Below are positions 1 through 5,763 of a DNA stretch of 5,763 nucleotides, in pieces. The position numbers were made by a program, and so were the translations under genes. Source of the DNA: Comamonadaceae bacterium (GTDB lineage Bacteria > Pseudomonadota > Gammaproteobacteria > Burkholderiales > Burkholderiaceae_C); the NCBI GenBank assembly GCA_027490555.1, contig JAIXXW010000200.1:1-5763 (forward strand). Reading direction: 5' to 3'. The stretch's first letter is position 1. Each line of letters begins with the position of its first letter. Below the pieces are notes generated by a model, which saw nothing but the letters and a program-made list of their open reading frames with translations, was not told where the DNA came from and made no database searches.

Positions 1-8
1 TGCGGGCT

Positions 9-410
9 TCAGTCGATGCCCGCACTCCAGCGGTCGTTCCAGTTGCGATCGATCTGACGGCGGTCGCGCTTGGTGGGGCGGCCCTGCTCGATGCTGAGGG
101 CAGGCTCCCGGGCCAGGCGGTGTTGCTCGGCGGCTTTTTGGCGCGCCTCGATGCTTTCAGCCGTTTCGGCATAGAGCAACTGCGCCACCGGGGCCGGGCC
201 GCGCACGCCGCTCAGGCCCAGCACCTGCACCGTGCGCAGCACAGCGCCTTGCCGCAGCTGCACGGTGTCGCCCACTTTGACTTCTTTGGAGGGTTTGGCG
301 TCCTGGCCATTGACCTGCACGCGGTTCTTGCCAATCTCGTCGCAGGCGATGCTGCGGGTTTTGTAAAAACGTGCCGCCCACAGCCATTTGTCGATGCGCA
401 AGGCGTTCAT
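9..410 (-). CDS. hslR: Hsp15-like S4-domain RNA-binding heat shock protein
   Basis: A 133-residue protein that looks complete and matches the usual Hsp15 length. Residues about 3-65 form an S4 RNA-binding domain that opens with the diagnostic RIDKWLWAARFYKTRS block (5-20), followed by VQVNGQDAKPSKEVKVGD (31-48). The middle contains LLYAETAESIEARQ, also typical of HslR, and the tail is highly basic (PTKRDRRQIDRNWNDR). From family knowledge, Hsp15 binds free 50S subunits that carry a stalled peptidyl-tRNA and helps recycle them; it is cytoplasmic and heat-inducible in Escherichia coli. The ATG at 410-408 overlaps the stop of the upstream SDR gene as ATGA. No good Shine-Dalgarno sequence precedes it, so it is probably translated by coupling to that gene. 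No heat-shock promoter is visible, and transcription is likely shared with the SDR gene. The stop lies only 8 bases from the window edge, so the terminator is not seen. Confidence 0.93.
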   Translation of the reverse strand: MNALRIDKWLWAARFYKTRSIACDEIGKNRVQVNGQDAKPSKEVKVGDTVQLRQGAVLRTVQVLGLSGVRGPAPVAQLLYAETAESIEARQKAAEQHRLAREPALSIEQGRPTKRDRRQIDRNWNDRWSAGID

Positions 411-1369
411 CCGGCCCCCGCAAACAGGGCCGATTGCGGGCTCAAGCCCTCGCGCACATGGGGGTAGCGCAAGCGCAGCCTGAGCTCGCGCTTCATGCGG
501 GTGTTGTCGATGCGCCTGGACTCGCTCATGAAGCTCAGCAGCATCAGGGGCAGCGCGGTGTGCGCGTCGTGGCGTGAAATGCGCGGCGGCTTGGGCAAAC
601 CGAACAGGTCTGCGGCCAGGTCGAAGTAATCGCCCATTTTCAGGTCGGTGTCATCGGTGACGTTGACCACGCGCTGGGGCTGGCCGCGCCACAGCGCGGC
701 GGTGCAGGCGCGCGCCAGGTCGTTGGCATGGATGTGGTTGGTGTAGACGTCTTCCTTGCTCACCAGCACCGGCGTGCCTTTGAGCAAACGCTCGCGGGGG
801 GTGCCGCCTTCGCGGTCGGGCGCGTAGATGCCGGGGATGCGCAGGATGCTCACCCGCACGCCACTGCGGCCCAGAAAACGCATCAGGTTTTCCGCATCCA
901 CCCGGCGCTGGGCGCGCGGCGTGTGGGGGTTCACGGTGCGCGTTTCGTCCACCCGCTGGCCCTTGCAGTCGCCATACACGCCGGTGGTGGAGCCGTAGAC
1001 CAGGGCTTGGGGCAGGGTGCGCAAACGCAGGGCCTGCACCAGGGCCAGGCTGCGGGGGTCGCGGTCGGAGGCGCCTTGCCGGTCGGTGGGCGGTGGGGCC
1101 AGGTGGATCACCCGGTGGGCCAGGCCGGCCAGGCGTTTGAGGCTGGCCGCGTCGTCGAGGTTGCCGACCAGGGGCGTGATGCCGCAGGCGCGCAGCAGGC
1201 GCACGCGCTCGGGCGAGGAGGTCAGCGCCAGCAGGCGCACGCGTTGGCTGGTCGGGGCGCCCAGTTGGCCTGCGGTGCGCAGCCCCACATCGCCACAGCC
1301 CACGATCAGGACACGCTGGCGGCGAAAGCGGGCAGGCAGTGCGCCCAGAGGGGTTTGGTTTGAGGGCAA
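407..1369 (-). CDS. Atypical SDR, YeeZ-like NAD-dependent epimerase/dehydratase family protein
   Basis: A 320-residue Rossmann-fold protein. The first beta strand and dinucleotide loop are RVLIVGCGDVGLR (19-31), with GxGxxG at 24-29. Further marks are HLAPPP (89-94), LVYGSTTGVYGDCKG (123-137) followed by VDE (140-142), and a NHIHANDLA segment in the C-terminal half, all typical of the YeeZ-like extended SDRs. The Tyr-x3-Lys catalytic pair expected after the STTGVYGD block is not apparent: the region reads PHTPRAQRRVDAE. This fits the atypical SDR subgroup, whose reaction is unknown, so no substrate is assigned. It is probably cytoplasmic. The start used is TTG (1369-1367). No ATG or GTG lies in frame before the Rossmann strand, and only a weak GGAA (1382-1379) precedes it, so the exact N-terminus is uncertain. 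The gene is divergent from the reductase gene and coupled by ATGA overlap to hslR. Confidence 0.82.
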   Translation of the reverse strand: MPSNQTPLGALPARFRRQRVLIVGCGDVGLRTAGQLGAPTSQRVRLLALTSSPERVRLLRACGITPLVGNLDDAASLKRLAGLAHRVIHLAPPPTDRQGASDRDPRSLALVQALRLRTLPQALVYGSTTGVYGDCKGQRVDETRTVNPHTPRAQRRVDAENLMRFLGRSGVRVSILRIPGIYAPDREGGTPRERLLKGTPVLVSKEDVYTNHIHANDLARACTAALWRGQPQRVVNVTDDTDLKMGDYFDLAADLFGLPKPPRISRHDAHTALPLMLLSFMSESRRIDNTRMKRELRLRLRYPHVREGLSPQSALFAGAG

Positions 1370-1416
1370 AATCAGGGGTTCCGGGTCGAATTCACACCCT
1401 CTAGGATACCCAAAAG
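1370..1416. promoter_or_regulatory. Short divergent intergenic region, presumed promoters for both sides
   Basis: These 47 bases separate two divergent genes and must lie in or near the promoters of both, unless transcription begins inside the flanking coding regions. I see no convincing sigma70 pair. On the minus strand a TATCCT-like -10 (1408-1403) follows a TTGAAA-like -35 (1428-1423), but the spacing is only 14 bases. On the plus strand the TAGGAT at 1402-1407 overlaps the presumed ribosome binding site and is more likely part of that. No clear operator palindrome is present. The regulatory role is inferred from gene arrangement only. Confidence 0.3.
1403..1406 (+). promoter_or_regulatory. 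Ribosome binding site of the reductase gene (AGGA)
   Basis: An AGGA motif lies 10 bases before the ATG at 1417. It is a modest Shine-Dalgarno match, but it is the only one nearby and it supports that start, which also places the ferredoxin-domain beta strand (SFQISVQPSG) at the correct N-terminal position. Confidence 0.5.
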
Positions 1417-2457
1417 ATGAGCTTTCAAATTTCCGTGCAGCCCAGCGGCCGCAGCTTCAGCGCCGACGACAACGAAACCCTGCTGGCCGCTGGCATCCGC
1501 CAGGGCATTGGCCTGCCCTATGGTTGCAAGGACGGCGCTTGCGGCTCGTGCAAGTGCAAAAAAATCTCGGGTACGGTGGTGCATGGCCCGCACCAGCCGA
1601 AAGCCCTGAGCGATGCCGAAGAAGCCCAGGGCCTGGTGCTGACCTGCTGCGCCGTGGCGCAAAGCGATGTGGTGCTCGAATCCAAGCAGGTGACCGCCGA
1701 AGGCGGCCTGCCCGTCAAGAAGATGCCGGTGCGCGTGGTCAGCCTGGACAAAAAATCGCACGATGTGATCGTGCTGAAACTGCAACTGCCCGCCAACGAC
1801 GTGATGAAGTTCCACGCCGGTCAGTACATCGAGTTTTTGCTGCGCGACGGCTCCCGCCGCAGCTACAGCATGGCCAATGCGCCGCACACCCTCGATGTGG
1901 CCCCGCCCATGGTGGAACTGCACATCCGCCACATGCCCGGTGGCAAGTTCACCGACCCGGTGTTCAGCACCATGAAGGAAAAGGACATCCTGCGCGCCGA
2001 AGGCCCCTACGGCAGTTTTTACCTGCGCGAGGACAGCGACAAGCCCATGGTGCTGCTGGCCTCGGGCACCGGCTTTGCGCCGATCAAGGCGCTGATCGAG
2101 CACATGCAGCACCGGGGCATCACCCGCCCGGCCACGCTGTATTGGGGCGGCCGCCGTCCGGCCGATCTGTACATGGCCGACTGGATCGAGGCGCGCCTGG
2201 CCGAGATGCCCCACCTGCGCTATGTGCCCGTGGTCTCGAACGCCGAGGCCGAGGACGCGTGGACGGGCCGCACTGGCTTTGTGCACCAGGCCGTGCTGCA
2301 GGATTTGCCCGACCTGTCGGGCCACCAAGTCTATGCCTGCGGCGCACCCATCGTGGTGGAATCGGCCCGGCGGGACTACGTGGCGCTGGGCCATCTGCCC
2401 GAGGAAGAGTTTTTTGCCGACTCGTTCACCTCCGAGGCGGACAAGGCACAGGCTTGA
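1417..2457 (+). CDS. 2Fe-2S/FAD/NAD(P)H oxidoreductase, AscD-like (CDP-6-deoxy-delta-3,4-glucoseen reductase family)
   Basis: A 346-residue three-domain electron-transfer protein. Residues about 1-90 are a plant-type ferredoxin domain with cluster ligands C37, C42, C45 and C77 (C-x4-C-x2-C-x31-C). Residues about 100-205 are an FAD-binding barrel with RRSYSMAN (147-154) contacting the flavin and EGPYGSFYLR (195-204). Residues about 210-340 are a ferredoxin-reductase NAD(P)H domain with ASGTGFAPIKA (215-225) and YACGAP (306-311). It should take electrons from NAD(P)H through FAD to the iron-sulfur cluster and pass them to an acceptor. Similar proteins are usually labelled AscD-type glucoseen reductases after the enzyme of 3,6-dideoxyhexose synthesis, but no sugar-nucleotide gene is present here, and the same architecture serves oxygenase reductases. 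The domain assignment is firm; the physiological partner is unknown. No signal peptide is seen, so it is cytoplasmic. The gene lies 31 bases before the Bug protein gene and may be cotranscribed with it. Confidence 0.88.
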   Translation: MSFQISVQPSGRSFSADDNETLLAAGIRQGIGLPYGCKDGACGSCKCKKISGTVVHGPHQPKALSDAEEAQGLVLTCCAVAQSDVVLESKQVTAEGGLPVKKMPVRVVSLDKKSHDVIVLKLQLPANDVMKFHAGQYIEFLLRDGSRRSYSMANAPHTLDVAPPMVELHIRHMPGGKFTDPVFSTMKEKDILRAEGPYGSFYLREDSDKPMVLLASGTGFAPIKALIEHMQHRGITRPATLYWGGRRPADLYMADWIEARLAEMPHLRYVPVVSNAEAEDAWTGRTGFVHQAVLQDLPDLSGHQVYACGAPIVVESARRDYVALGHLPEEEFFADSFTSEADKAQA

Positions 2458-2476
2458 TGTTGAAATACCGGATGTG

Positions 2477-2482
2477 AAGGAG
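2477..2482 (+). promoter_or_regulatory. Strong ribosome binding site of the Bug protein gene (AAGGAG)
   Basis: AAGGAG followed by six C residues precedes the ATG at 2489, a near-ideal spacing. It decides the start: the same frame is open upstream to 2222, but that extension lies inside the reductase gene, and only the 2489 start places a signal peptide at the N-terminus. Confidence 0.8.
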
Positions 2483-2488
2483 CCCCCC

Positions 2489-3451
2489 ATGTTGATCACC
2501 CGCCGCCAACTGGCCACCGCTGCCCTGGCCTTCAGCGCGCCCGCCTGGGCTCAGGCCAGGCCGATCCGCCTCATCGTGCCTTATGCGGCCGGTGGGCCGA
2601 TCGATGTCACCGCACGCACCCTGGCCGAACGGGTGAAAGACAGCCTGGGCACCGTGATCATCGAGAACCGGCCCGGTGCCGGTGGCAATCTGGGGGCCGA
2701 CCTGGTGGCCAAAGCCGCGCCCGATGGCCTGACCATTGGCATCGCGGCCACCGCCACGCACGCCATCAACCCCTGGCTGTTCAGCAAGATGCCTTACGAC
2801 GCCAGCCGCGACTTTGCGCCGATCACGCAGATGCTGCGGGTGCCCAATGTGCTGGTGATGAACGCCGAGACCGCGCAACGCCTGAAGATCAACACCTTGG
2901 CCGATCTGGTGGCTTATGCCAAAGCCAACCCTGCCAAGCTGAACTTCGGATCGGGCGGCAACGGCAGCGCCGGTCACCTGGCCGGAGAAATGTTCAAGCG
3001 GGCTGCCGGGATTTTTGCGGTCCACATCCCTTACAACGGCGGCAACCCCGCCCAGCTGGCCTTGCTGTCGGGTCAGGTCGACTTCAACTTTGACAACCTG
3101 GCCACGGCCGCCGCCAACATCAAGGCCGGCAAACTCAAAGCCCTGGCCGTGACCACCGGGCAGCGCAGCAGCGCCCTGCCCGAGATCGCCTCGATGTCCG
3201 AGACGCTGAAGGATTTCGAGATCGACACCTGGTGGGGTTTGGTGGCACCGGCGGCCACACCGCGCGATGTGGTGGACCGGCTGAACAAGGCCTTTGTCGC
3301 GGCCTTGCAATCGCCCGAGACCAAAACACGCTTTGCCCAGCTGCTGGCCGAGCCGGTGGGCAACACGCCCGAACAGTTTGGCGCCTTCATGAAGAAAGAG
3401 CTGGCGCGCTACGAGAGCGTGGTCAAGGCCAGTGGCGCCAAGGTCGACTGA
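2489..3451 (+). CDS. Tripartite tricarboxylate transporter (Bug/TctC) family periplasmic substrate-binding protein
   Basis: A 320-residue exported protein of normal family length. The N-terminus is a signal peptide with a twin-arginine-like TRRQLA (4-9), a short alanine-rich hydrophobic stretch and a probable cleavage near AWA (19-21) or AQA (21-23). The mature part opens with RPIRLIVPYAAGGPIDVTAR (24-43), and IENRPGAGGNLGAD (58-71) follows; both are hallmark Bug motifs. Later family features include FGSGGNGSAGHLAGEMFK and VHIPYNGGNPAQLALLSGQVD. Bug proteins bind carboxylated small molecules (citrate, aspartate, nicotinate, aromatic acids and others) in the periplasm and deliver them to a TctAB membrane complex or take part in signalling. 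No tctA or tctB is adjacent, so this is an orphan binding protein, as is common in Burkholderiales. The ligand cannot be read from the sequence. It is likely in one operon with the preceding reductase gene. Confidence 0.92.
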   Translation: MLITRRQLATAALAFSAPAWAQARPIRLIVPYAAGGPIDVTARTLAERVKDSLGTVIIENRPGAGGNLGADLVAKAAPDGLTIGIAATATHAINPWLFSKMPYDASRDFAPITQMLRVPNVLVMNAETAQRLKINTLADLVAYAKANPAKLNFGSGGNGSAGHLAGEMFKRAAGIFAVHIPYNGGNPAQLALLSGQVDFNFDNLATAAANIKAGKLKALAVTTGQRSSALPEIASMSETLKDFEIDTWWGLVAPAATPRDVVDRLNKAFVAALQSPETKTRFAQLLAEPVGNTPEQFGAFMKKELARYESVVKASGAKVD

Positions 3452-3504
3452 GCGCCCCCAGGCCCCGGCCTGGCCGGCCCGGCGTGGGCTGCGCAGCGGG
3501 GGCT
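3452..3504. terminator. GC-rich foldable spacer between convergent genes, possible bidirectional terminator
   Basis: This 53-base spacer separates the convergent Bug and livF genes. Several inverted repeats can be seen: GCCCCC (3454-3459) with GGGGGC (3498-3503), CCGGCC (3465-3470) with GGCCGG (3472-3477), GCCC (3477-3480) with GGGC (3486-3489), and the perfect palindrome GCTGCGCAGC (3488-3497). None is followed by a T-tract on either strand, so this is not a classical intrinsic terminator. A terminator role is inferred from the convergent position and folding potential only. Confidence 0.3.
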
Positions 3505-4221
3505 TCACTCGCCCAGGTAGGCGGCCCGCACCTTGGGGTCTTGCAGCATGTCCTGGCCGACGCCGGTCATGGTGATCAGGCCCGACTCCATCACATAGCC
3601 GCGATCGGCGATCGACAAAGCGCGGCTGGCATTTTGCTCGACCAGCAGCACCGTCACGCCTTGGGCGTACACATCCCGCACCACCTCGAAAATCTTGTCG
3701 ACCATGATCGGCGACAGGCCCATGGAGGGCTCGTCCAGCAGCAAGACCTTGGGGCGGCTCATCAGGGCGCGGGCCATGGCCAGCATCTGCTGCTCGCCAC
3801 CGGACATGGTGCCCGCCAGCTGGCTCTTGCGCTCGCGCAGCCGCGGGAAGATGGTGAACATTTTTTCGATGTCATCGGCAATGCCCGCCGTGTCTTGCCG
3901 GATGTAGGCGCCCATCTGCAGGTTTTCGGTGATGGTCATGCGGGTGAACACCCCACGGCCTTCGGGCACCATGGCCAGGCCCTGTTTGACCAGGTCCCAG
4001 GGGCCCTGGCCCTGGATGCTTTGGCCCATGTACTGGATGTCCCCGCCCTGCAAGGGCAGTGTGCCGGTGATGGCGTTCATGGTGGTGGTCTTGCCCGCGC
4101 CGTTGGAGCCGATCAAGGTCACCAGCTCGCCTTCGCGCACGTCCAGGCTCACGCCCTTGACCGCCTGGATGCCGCCGTAGCCGACTTTCAGGTCTTTGAC
4201 GCTCAACAGAACTTCGGCCAT
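3505..4221 (-). CDS. livF: Branched-chain amino acid ABC transporter ATP-binding protein LivF
   Basis: With the start chosen here the product has 238 residues, the usual LivF length. Seen in order: Walker A GSNGAGKT (38-45), a Q-loop region reading MVPEGRGVF with Glu87 where most ABC ATPases have Gln, signature SGGEQ (140-144), Walker B LLLDEP with D163 and E164, and LLVEQNA with Gln196 in place of the switch His. The VPEGR and VEQN variants are characteristic of LivF and separate it from LivG. The C-terminal RGYVMESG and AAYLGE are also family-typical. It is one of two cytoplasmic ATPases driving a HAAT-family importer for leucine, isoleucine and valine or a related substrate. The ATG at 4221 lies one base after the livG stop and has AGGAGG 8 bases upstream. 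An earlier in-frame ATG at 4254 would add 11 unconserved residues inside livG and is rejected. Confidence 0.94.
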   Translation of the reverse strand: MAEVLLSVKDLKVGYGGIQAVKGVSLDVREGELVTLIGSNGAGKTTTMNAITGTLPLQGGDIQYMGQSIQGQGPWDLVKQGLAMVPEGRGVFTRMTITENLQMGAYIRQDTAGIADDIEKMFTIFPRLRERKSQLAGTMSGGEQQMLAMARALMSRPKVLLLDEPSMGLSPIMVDKIFEVVRDVYAQGVTVLLVEQNASRALSIADRGYVMESGLITMTGVGQDMLQDPKVRAAYLGE

Positions 4222-4222
4222 C

Positions 4223-5008
4223 TCAGTGCCCTCCTGTGCCCAGATAGGCTTCAATCACTTTGTCGTTCTTCTGCACTTCGGCGGGCGTGCCTTCGGCGAT
4301 CTGCTTGCCGTAGTCGAGCACCGTCACGCGGTCACACAGGCCCATGACCAGCTTGACGTCGTGCTCGATCAGCAAGATGGTGCGGTTGTCCTGGCGGATC
4401 TGGTCGATCAGGGCGCGCAGCTGCACTTTTTCGGTGGCGTTCATGCCAGCAGCTGGTTCGTCCAGCGCGATCAGTTGCGGGTCGGTGGCCAGGGCGCGGG
4501 CGATCTCCAGCCGCCGCTGGTCGCCGTAAGACAGGGTGCGGGCCTTGTAGTCGGCGTATTTGCCGATGCCCACATAGTCCAAGAGCTCTTGCGCGCGCTG
4601 GGCAATGGCGGCCTCTTCGGCCTTGAAGCCCGGGGTGCGGAAAATCGCGCCCAGCAAGCCCGAATGCGTGCGCACATGGCGGCCCACCATCACGTTCTCG
4701 AGTGCCGTCATCTCGGCAAACAGGCGGATGTTCTGAAAGGTGCGGGCGATGCCGGCTTTGGCCACCTCGTGCACCGCGGTGGGCTGGTAGGGCTGCCCGG
4801 CCAATTCGAAGGTGCCGCTGTCGGGCGTGTACAGCCCGGTGATCACATTGAAGAACGTGGTCTTGCCGGCGCCGTTGGGGCCGATCAGGCCATAGACCTG
4901 ACCGCGCTGGATGGTGATGCCGACATCGGAGAGGGCCTGCAAACCGCCGAAACGTTTGGAGATGCCCGAGACCCTGAGCACGGTGTCCTGATTGGCTGTG
5001 GGGTTCAT
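4223..5008 (-). CDS. livG: Branched-chain amino acid ABC transporter ATP-binding protein LivG
   Basis: A 261-residue ABC ATPase from the chosen ATG at 5008. Motifs: KRFGGLQAL (18-26), Walker A GPNGAGKT (43-50), Q-loop RTFQNIRLF with Q92, signature LSYGDQ (159-164), Walker B ALDEPAAGMN with D183 and E184, and switch H216 in LLIEHD. The FQNIRLF, the insertion between about 110 and 135, and the AAGMN after Walker B are LivG hallmarks. The protein pairs with LivF below LivH and LivM at the inner face of the membrane. Start choice: the ATG at 5008 has GAGG (5021-5018) nine bases upstream. The ATG at 5023 overlaps the livM stop as ATGA but has no clear ribosome binding site; it would add MRQPT and is a real alternative. 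The ATG at 5062 lies 40 bases inside livM and is unlikely. All conserved motifs are intact. Confidence 0.93.
   Translation of the reverse strand: MNPTANQDTVLRVSGISKRFGGLQALSDVGITIQRGQVYGLIGPNGAGKTTFFNVITGLYTPDSGTFELAGQPYQPTAVHEVAKAGIARTFQNIRLFAEMTALENVMVGRHVRTHSGLLGAIFRTPGFKAEEAAIAQRAQELLDYVGIGKYADYKARTLSYGDQRRLEIARALATDPQLIALDEPAAGMNATEKVQLRALIDQIRQDNRTILLIEHDVKLVMGLCDRVTVLDYGKQIAEGTPAEVQKNDKVIEAYLGTGGH
4230..4235 (-). promoter_or_regulatory. Strong ribosome binding site of livF (AGGAGG)
   Basis: A perfect AGGAGG on the minus strand, 8 bases before the ATG at 4221 and lying within the last codons of livG. It fixes the livF start at 4221 rather than 4254 and suggests that livF is translated efficiently in its own right as well as by coupling to livG. 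Confidence 0.8.
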
Positions 5009-5017
5009 GGTTGGCTG

Positions 5018-5021
5018 CCTC
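5018..5021 (-). promoter_or_regulatory. Ribosome binding site favouring the 5008 start of livG (GAGG)
   Basis: GAGG on the minus strand lies nine bases before the ATG at 5008 and overlaps the livM stop codon. It supports 5008 over the competing ATG at 5023, but the difference is only five residues, and the ATGA overlap at 5023-5020 could also allow re-initiation. Confidence 0.45.
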
Positions 5022-5763
5022 ATTTCGTCTTGAGCGATCGGCCATGCTCGGGCGCAGGCCACAGCCCGCGAGGGCGCATCAACATGATCACGATCATGGC
5101 CAGGGCCACCAGCAGCTGGCGCAAGATGGCGGCGTCAAGCCGACCGTCGGTCATCTCTTGCAAGGGGCCGGCCACATAGCGCAGCACTTCGGGCAAAGCC
5201 GACAGCAAGATGGCGCCCAGGATCACGCCCGGCAAATAGCCCAGCCCGCCCAGCACCACCATGGCCACGATCATCACCGACTCCATCAGGCTGAAGGATT
5301 CGGGCGAGATGAAGCCCTGGAAACCGGCAAACATGGCCCCGGAGACGCCCCCGAAAGTGGCCCCCATGCCAAAGGCCAGCAGCTTGAGGTTGCGCGTGTT
5401 CAGGCCCATCGCCTTGGCCGCGACCTCGTCTTCCCGGATGGCCATCCAGGCGCGACCGATGCGCGAGACCTCCAAACGGTGCGAGACCAGGATCGTCACC
5501 AGCACCAGGCTGAGGAACAGGTAGTAGTAGAGCGTGACCGAGGCGATTTCAAAGTCGCCGATCATCAGCTTTTTGCCCAGGTTAACACCAAAGATCGAAA
5601 TCGGGTCGATCTGGGTCAGGCCCTTGGGGCCGTTGGTGATGTTGACCGGGTGGTCCAGGTTGTTCAGGAAGATGCGGATGATCTCGCCAAAGCCCAGCGT
5701 CACGATGGCCAGGTAATCCCCGCGCAATTTGAGCGTGGGCGCCCCCAGCAGCATGCCGAACAA
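5020..5763 (-). CDS. livM: Branched-chain amino acid ABC transporter permease LivM (5' end outside window)
   Basis: The C-terminal 247 residues of a polytopic inner-membrane permease; the reading frame runs off the right edge. The leucine codon TTG at 5763-5761 is probably internal, not a start. Visible marks are TLKLRGDYLAIVTLGFGEII (10-29), the LivM core, then NGPKGL (44-49). A cytoplasmic coupling loop, RIGRAWMAIREDEVAAKAMG (101-120), is followed by the LKLLAFGMGATFGG helix. Hydrophobic stretches likely to span the membrane lie near 17-33, 76-94, 128-148, 162-190 and 213-229. The protein ends in MRPRGLWP and a polar tail. LivM pairs with LivH to form the translocation path. The gene is first of the Liv genes visible here, and its stop overlaps the possible livG start at 5023. 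Substrate specificity (branched-chain amino acids against other amides or short carboxylates) cannot be told from this part alone. Confidence 0.93.
   Translation of the reverse strand: MFGMLLGAPTLKLRGDYLAIVTLGFGEIIRIFLNNLDHPVNITNGPKGLTQIDPISIFGVNLGKKLMIGDFEIASVTLYYYLFLSLVLVTILVSHRLEVSRIGRAWMAIREDEVAAKAMGLNTRNLKLLAFGMGATFGGVSGAMFAGFQGFISPESFSLMESVMIVAMVVLGGLGYLPGVILGAILLSALPEVLRYVAGPLQEMTDGRLDAAILRQLLVALAMIVIMLMRPRGLWPAPEHGRSLKTK

Noticed and set aside
1017..2477. Plus-strand open frame of 486 codons across the SDR and reductase genes
   Set aside because: It crosses two real genes in the wrong frame, is Arg/Pro/Gly-rich and carries no family motif. High GC content explains the lack of stops.
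2222..2488. N-terminal extension of the Bug protein
   Set aside because: The extension lies inside the reductase gene and has Cys/Pro/Arg-rich non-family sequence. The strong ribosome binding site and signal peptide fix the start at 2489.
1372..2517. Long antisense open frame (381 codons) opposite the reductase gene
   Set aside because: It mirrors the third-position G/C bias of the real gene, has a low-complexity His/Gly/Gln/Ala-rich composition and shows no recognisable domain. The plus-strand product has complete motifs.
2426..3508. Antisense open frame (360 codons) opposite the Bug protein gene
   Set aside because: It is a shadow of a clearly real gene, rich in Gly, Gln, His and Arg, with no motif. 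It would also fully overlap a well-supported secreted protein.
4222..4254. Upstream ATG for livF giving 11 extra residues
   Set aside because: It lacks a good ribosome binding site and overlaps livG, whereas AGGAGG is ideally placed for the ATG at 4221, which gives the usual family length.
3232..4347. Plus-strand open frame of 371 codons opposite livF
   Set aside because: It is His/Gln/Gly/Ala-rich shadow coding opposite a complete LivF with all ABC motifs.
5024..5062. Upstream ATG for livG inside livM
   Set aside because: It would overlap livM by over 40 bases and add non-family residues. Two better starts exist at 5008 and 5023.
1..5763. A previously undescribed defence, mobile or RNA system
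   Set aside because: Coding regions of recognised families fill nearly all the window. The three gaps are 31, 47 and 53 bases, and I see no tandem repeats, tRNA-like folds, transposase remnants or unexplained long open stretches.

Overview
This is a GC-rich, tightly packed chromosomal segment, most likely from a betaproteobacterium of the order Burkholderiales, probably Comamonadaceae. The lineage is inferred from three things: a Bug/TctC-type periplasmic binding protein (a family greatly expanded in that group), an AscD-like iron-sulfur flavoprotein of the kind common there, and strong G/C third-position bias, which produces long antisense shadow reading frames. The window holds seven protein-coding genes. 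I saw no RNA gene, mobile element, CRISPR array or attachment site.

Left block (9-1369, minus strand): an atypical SDR protein of the YeeZ type is followed, with a 4-base ATGA overlap, by hslR, which encodes the Hsp15 ribosome-rescue RNA-binding protein. Middle block (1417-3451, plus strand): this block is divergent from the first across only 47 bases. It contains an electron-transfer reductase (plant-type 2Fe-2S, FAD and NAD(P)H domains) and, 31 bases later, an exported Bug/TctC solute-binding protein. Right block (3505-5763, minus strand): the distal part of a branched-chain amino acid (HAAT/Liv) ABC transporter operon, transcribed livM (5' end outside the window), livG, livF. The livM/livG and livG/livF junctions are close enough to suggest translational coupling.

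The Liv genes work together: LivM is a membrane permease subunit, and LivG and LivF are the two ATPases that power uptake of a branched-chain amino acid or similar amide or carboxylate substrate. LivH and the binding protein would be expected further to the right, outside the window. The reductase and the Bug protein may share a transcript, but neither has its usual partners here (no dideoxysugar genes, no oxygenase, no tctA/tctB), so their physiological roles stay open.

The convergent gap at 3452-3504 is very GC-rich and can fold, but it lacks a T-tract. I found no convincing evidence of an undescribed system. The region looks like ordinary housekeeping and transport DNA with a few points worth checking.
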